Program-made: the position numbers and the translations under genes
Source: JBNRMR01 sp050942895
Lineage (GTDB): Bacteria; Bacillota; Clostridia; Christensenellales; UBA1750
Assembly: GCA_050942895.1 (NCBI GenBank)
Contig: JBMNOE010000002.1
Location: 124,001-188,000 of the forward strand
Length of the DNA: 64,000 nt
Direction: 5' to 3'
Shown here: in pieces, positions 60,640-64,000 of the stretch
How positions within the stretch are numbered: position 1 is the stretch's first letter
Layout of the letters: each line of letters begins with the position of its first letter
The notes under the pieces: model-generated
Databases searched by the model: none
Told to the model about the DNA's origin: nothing
What the model saw: only the letters and a program-made list of their open reading frames with translations

Positions 60640-62190
60640 ATGCGTAAAAACAGGCCAGGATTCATGAAAAATGGTTTTACCATGATGACTGTGGATGATG
60701 ACCCCAATATTACCGACGCTCTCAAGGCTTATTTTGAGGCGTCAGGCTACCAGGTGGATACCGAGACGGACCCGGCGCGGGCCTTGGAGCGGATGAAGAA
60801 AAAACAGTATGATATACTGCTTTTAGACTTTATAATGCGCCCCTTCTGCGGCGATGTGTTCGTTTCAAGGCTGCGCCAGTTTGACCCGAAGGTGTTCGTT
60901 ATTCTCCTTACGGGGCATAAAGAGCTGGCCCCTCCCCTGGACACAATCCGCGAGCTGGACATACAGGGATATTACGAGAAAAGCGAACGCTTTGACCAGC
61001 TTGAGCTGCTGGTTGAAAGCTGCATAAAATCCATAAAGCAGATGCGCCTGATAGGCAGCTATCAGGACGGCCTTTCACAAATACTCGGCGCCACCCCCAG
61101 TATTCTCAAACTGATGCCTCTGGAGGATCTCACCGGCCGGATAAGCGAGCACCTGAAAAATCTGTACAGCAAGTGCAACAGCTTTGTGCTGGTTAAAGCC
61201 TGGCGGATAACCCCTCATCCGGAGACGGAGGACGTGCCCGAAACCATGTTCAGCGGCAACGGGCGCTATAACATCAGCCTTCAGGAGTTCAGGGAATCGA
61301 TAACTCGGGAGCTGAGAGTGGACATAGAAGCTACTATGGAGTTTTGCAGGCCGATCCAATCAGACAGCCATATCATCGCGCCGCTGCTGAATCAAAACTC
61401 CCATCCTGTTTGCTTCGGTGTGATCGCCATAGAAAAATCCGTCAGACAAAGCGATGCCTCTATGCCGCTTTTATCGGTCTATGCCGAGCAGGTGTCAACG
61501 GCACTTAACAACACCATGCTTCACATGCAGCTTAACCGCAAAAATGCCCAACTCACACAGGCCTATGCGCAGATGACCGAAAGCTATATGCAGACAATAG
61601 AAGCGCTGCGGCTGATGGTGGACGCAAAGGACATCTACACCCGCGGGCATTCCGACAGGGTCGCCTTCTATTCCAGCAGGCTCGCCCAGAGGATTTCATC
61701 CGATGAAGGCTTCCTTGAAAGGGTAAAGATAGCCGGGCTGCTGCATGATGTTGGCAAGGTCGCCATTTCCGACACGATACTCACAAAGCCCAGTACGCTG
61801 AGCAATGAGGAGTTCGGCATAATAAAGAGCCATACCAATAGGGGTGCGTCCATATTGGAGCGCATCACCCTTTTCAGTGAAATTGCGCATATAGTCCGCT
61901 CTCACCACGAAAGGTATGACGGCGGCGGCTATCCCGACGGCCTTGCGGGAAACGAGATACCCATCGAATCCCGGATAATCGCCATCGCGGACGCATTTGA
62001 CGCGATGATGTCCAGCAGGCATTACAGGGAGGCTTTAACACTTCAAAAGGCCATCGACGAGCTTACAGGCGGAAAGGGCAGCCAGTTTGACCCTTTCCTG
62101 ATCGACGAGTTTCTTCCGATCGCAAAAGATTATCCTGCTTTGTCGCAGGAGCTTCAGTGGACATATAAACAGACGGAAAGGATGGGTTAA
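60640..62190 (+). CDS. Response regulator with REC and HD-GYP domains
   Basis: AAAGGAGG precedes the ATG. The 516-residue protein has a REC domain (about 10-130) with phospho-acceptor Asp63 in ILLLDFIMRP and the acidic MTVDDDPN, a middle GAF-like part (about 150-310), and an HD-GYP domain (about 320-510) with HD at 369-370 in LLHDVGK and HHERYDGGGYPDGL (422-435). HD-GYP proteins degrade cyclic di-GMP to pGpG or GMP. There is no DNA-binding domain. It is presumably the partner of the upstream kinase, 35 bp away. Confidence 0.92.
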   Translation: MRKNRPGFMKNGFTMMTVDDDPNITDALKAYFEASGYQVDTETDPARALERMKKKQYDILLLDFIMRPFCGDVFVSRLRQFDPKVFVILLTGHKELAPPLDTIRELDIQGYYEKSERFDQLELLVESCIKSIKQMRLIGSYQDGLSQILGATPSILKLMPLEDLTGRISEHLKNLYSKCNSFVLVKAWRITPHPETEDVPETMFSGNGRYNISLQEFRESITRELRVDIEATMEFCRPIQSDSHIIAPLLNQNSHPVCFGVIAIEKSVRQSDASMPLLSVYAEQVSTALNNTMLHMQLNRKNAQLTQAYAQMTESYMQTIEALRLMVDAKDIYTRGHSDRVAFYSSRLAQRISSDEGFLERVKIAGLLHDVGKVAISDTILTKPSTLSNEEFGIIKSHTNRGASILERITLFSEIAHIVRSHHERYDGGGYPDGLAGNEIPIESRIIAIADAFDAMMSSRHYREALTLQKAIDELTGGKGSQFDPFLIDEFLPIAKDYPALSQELQWTYKQTERMG

Positions 62191-62235
62191 AGCAGCGCCG
62201 CCCAATACTTTCGCAGCGTTGCCTAAAGCGCAAAA

Positions 62236-63903
62236 ATGAGCAGAAATTATCCGCATTATGAAGTTATAGAATATGATACAATCCCCCAGATGGTGGAGGC
62301 CTTCAAGGGTAAAAACGGCAATTACGGCTCCGCCAGAGCATTGGTTTTCTATGACAACCAGGGAAATGAATATACCTACAACTATTCGCGCTTGCACGGC
62401 GATGTGCGCGCCCTTGCAAACGGCTTGATCGCCAGGGGGCTTTCCGGCAAGCATATCGCCCTTGCCAGCGAAAACAGATATGAATGGATGGTGGCGTTCC
62501 TTGCCATCGCATGCAGCGGCAGCGTTGCTATTTGCCTTGATGTCGAGCAAAAGGGCGAGGTCATCTGGGATATGATCGCCAAGGGCGACGGCCAGATTCT
62601 TTTCTGTTCCCCTCTTGTGGCAGAGCATCTGGCAGAGAAAAGGCTGCCCCTTGTCTGCTTCAGCGGCTATGGCAAAATTCCCGGCGAATACATCTCTTTT
62701 AGCGACATGCTTGTCCGGGGGGCCGATTTCGAATCTGAAAACCCCTCCGCCCTAGATGATGTCGCGATCGAAAGAGACACTCCGGCGGCCATCTTCTACA
62801 CATCAGGCACCACCAGCTCATCCAAACCCGTGGTGCTCAGCCATTATAATATAATGTATAATGCTTGCCACGCCCAGCAGCTTGTTACCCTTGGCGGCAG
62901 CATGTTCACATCTTTGCCCTTTTACCACACCTATTCACTGGTTGCCGGCGTCTTGGACATGCTCTCCCAAGGGGGCGTCGTCGGCGCAAACGGCAGCTTT
63001 AAGTATATCTTCAGAGATATACTCCTCTTTAAGCCCGTGACACTTTTTGCCGTTCCCCTGTTGGTGGACACAATCGCCCGCTATGTCCGCACCGGCGAGG
63101 AAAAGAAGGGAATCGCTAAAAAGGCGGATATGGCCGTGGCCCGGTACAGAAAGCTTTCCCGCTTCCTGAAAAGCCCGCGCACGATGGATCATCCAGGCGT
63201 TAAGGAGGTGCTGGGCGAATCCGTGAAGATAATCATCAGCGGCGGCGCCCACCTCAGCGAGGAGACTGCCATGAGGCTTAGCGCTTACGGCCTTTTGATC
63301 ATACAGGGCTACGGCATCACCGAGTGCAGCCCGCTTATAAGCGTCAACCGCAACGAGTTCAACAAGATCGGCTCCGTGGGTCAGGTCATTCCGGGGATGC
63401 AGGTGAGGATTGAAGATGGCGAGATATGCGTCAAAGGCCCCTCCGTTTCATCCGGCTATTATAAAAACGAGGAATACACCGCCCTGGCCTTCAAGGACGG
63501 CTGGTTCATGACAGGCGATATCGGCTATCTGGATAAAGATGGCTTCCTTTACATCAACGGCAGGAAGAAGTCTCTCATCGTTTTCAGCAACGGAAAAAAG
63601 ATCTCCCCGGAGGAGATAGAGATCAAGCTGATGGAATGCCCCTATGTGAAGGAAGTGGTGGCTTACGGCGCCAGCAGCGGCCAGTCCGCCGATGATGTGA
63701 AGCTGGCGGTGATCGTTCACCCCAACCCGGAAAAGATTGTCGGCATGCAGCCCTACGAGGTGCTGCACAGCATCCAAAATGAAGTGGACCGCATGAATCT
63801 GGGGCAGCCCCCTTTCAGGAAGATACAGATAGTCAAGCTGTCCGAGACGCCCTTTGAGAGAACGTCTACCAAGAAAATCAAACGCGAGGGAATAGTCCAA
63901 TGA
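62236..63903 (+). CDS. Fatty-acyl adenylate-forming ligase (acyl-CoA/acyl-ACP synthetase)
   Basis: The 555-residue ANL enzyme has an N-terminal adenylation domain and a C-terminal lid with K in TSTKKIKREG. The P-loop reads FYTSGTTSSSKPVVLSHYN, where the common form is YTSGTTGxPKG; the essential Thr/Gly and a Lys remain. GYGITECSPLIS and MTGDIGYLDKDGFLYINGRKKSLI are FadD-like. It should activate a medium or long acyl chain. Its position before a carrier-protein-like frame suggests loading of that carrier to feed C1 of the NRPS. The ribosome site upstream is weak. Confidence 0.88.
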   Translation: MSRNYPHYEVIEYDTIPQMVEAFKGKNGNYGSARALVFYDNQGNEYTYNYSRLHGDVRALANGLIARGLSGKHIALASENRYEWMVAFLAIACSGSVAICLDVEQKGEVIWDMIAKGDGQILFCSPLVAEHLAEKRLPLVCFSGYGKIPGEYISFSDMLVRGADFESENPSALDDVAIERDTPAAIFYTSGTTSSSKPVVLSHYNIMYNACHAQQLVTLGGSMFTSLPFYHTYSLVAGVLDMLSQGGVVGANGSFKYIFRDILLFKPVTLFAVPLLVDTIARYVRTGEEKKGIAKKADMAVARYRKLSRFLKSPRTMDHPGVKEVLGESVKIIISGGAHLSEETAMRLSAYGLLIIQGYGITECSPLISVNRNEFNKIGSVGQVIPGMQVRIEDGEICVKGPSVSSGYYKNEEYTALAFKDGWFMTGDIGYLDKDGFLYINGRKKSLIVFSNGKKISPEEIEIKLMECPYVKEVVAYGASSGQSADDVKLAVIVHPNPEKIVGMQPYEVLHSIQNEVDRMNLGQPPFRKIQIVKLSETPFERTSTKKIKREGIVQ

Positions 63904-63920
63904 ACAGAGGAGGCCAAAGA

Positions 63921-64000
63921 ATGGATAAAAATGAAAAAAGCCTGTTTGATGCCATACAGGCCATAGTCTACGATGTGGCGGGCGTCAGAAATGTAACTAT
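63921..64000 (+). CDS. Probable acyl carrier protein (partial, cut by the window end)
   Basis: AGGAGG lies 6 bp before the ATG, and 26 codons are visible, giving MDKNEKSLFDAIQAIVYDVA and continuing GVRNVT. The pattern of a helix with I..IV...AGV resembles the first helix of acyl carrier proteins, and a carrier is expected after an acyl-adenylate ligase. The phosphopantetheine serine would lie outside the window, so this is a tentative call. Confidence 0.5.
   Translation, partial: MDKNEKSLFDAIQAIVYDVAGVRNVT

Overview
The window comes from the chromosome of an endospore-forming clostridium-type Firmicute (Bacillota) with a base composition near half GC. The basis is sequence content: sporulation genes spoIIGA, sigE, sigG, yabP and yabQ; the firmicute neighbourhoods yabP-yabQ-divIC and yloU-yloV-recG; strong AGGAGG-type ribosome sites; and a meso-diaminopimelate dehydrogenase. 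I cannot name a species.

Layout. 1-2.2 kb: right end of a prophage (tail protein end, LL-H type holin, small membrane protein, amidase endolysin). 2.2-9.7 kb: a uracil-DNA-glycosylase-like gene with two compensating frameshifts, an XRE regulator with a repeated tail, gapA, a one-domain MGMT-family gene on an apparently leaderless promoter, an M29 aminopeptidase, an unusual cluster of palindromes, a GT2 glycosyltransferase, yabP-yabQ-divIC and an MntR/DtxR regulator. 9.9-12.4 kb: a gene-poor stretch bounded by a decayed tRNA-Lys fragment and the intact tRNA-Lys gene, holding one CarD-family gene. 12.6-19 kb: an Rrf2/IscR regulator, radC, and a four-gene ABC-2 operon (ATPase, permease, GldG-like protein, DUF4340 protein). 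19.3-26.3 kb: spoIIGA-sigE-sigG, then a convergent type IIA topoisomerase pair. 27.3-35.3 kb: a seven-gene arginine operon (argG-H-C-J-B-D-F) with a strong promoter and an ARG-box-like operator. 35.4-46.3 kb: a secreted protein, an XRE regulator, an NfeD-like protein with flotillin, acetyltransferases, ddh, a GH106-like glycosidase and a MerR/GyrI regulator. 46.4-50.4 kb: yloU-yloV-recG.

50.7-64 kb is the most distinctive region. A 4'-phosphopantetheinyl transferase diverges from a 2,444-residue nonribosomal peptide synthetase with domains C-A-T-C-A-T-R. The NRPS is translationally coupled (ATGA) to a membrane sensor histidine kinase, followed by a REC/HD-GYP response regulator, a fatty-acyl adenylate-forming ligase and the start of what looks like an acyl carrier protein. 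I infer a pathway in which a fatty acyl group is activated, handed to the first condensation domain, joined to two amino acids and released reductively as an N-acyl dipeptide aldehyde, under control of a built-in two-component/cyclic-di-GMP module. The window ends inside this cluster.

Non-coding DNA is also structured: a nested palindrome cluster at 6731-7023, a GC-rich intergenic element recurring at five or more sites, and a 72-bp tandem repeat that copies the stop-codon end of a gene.
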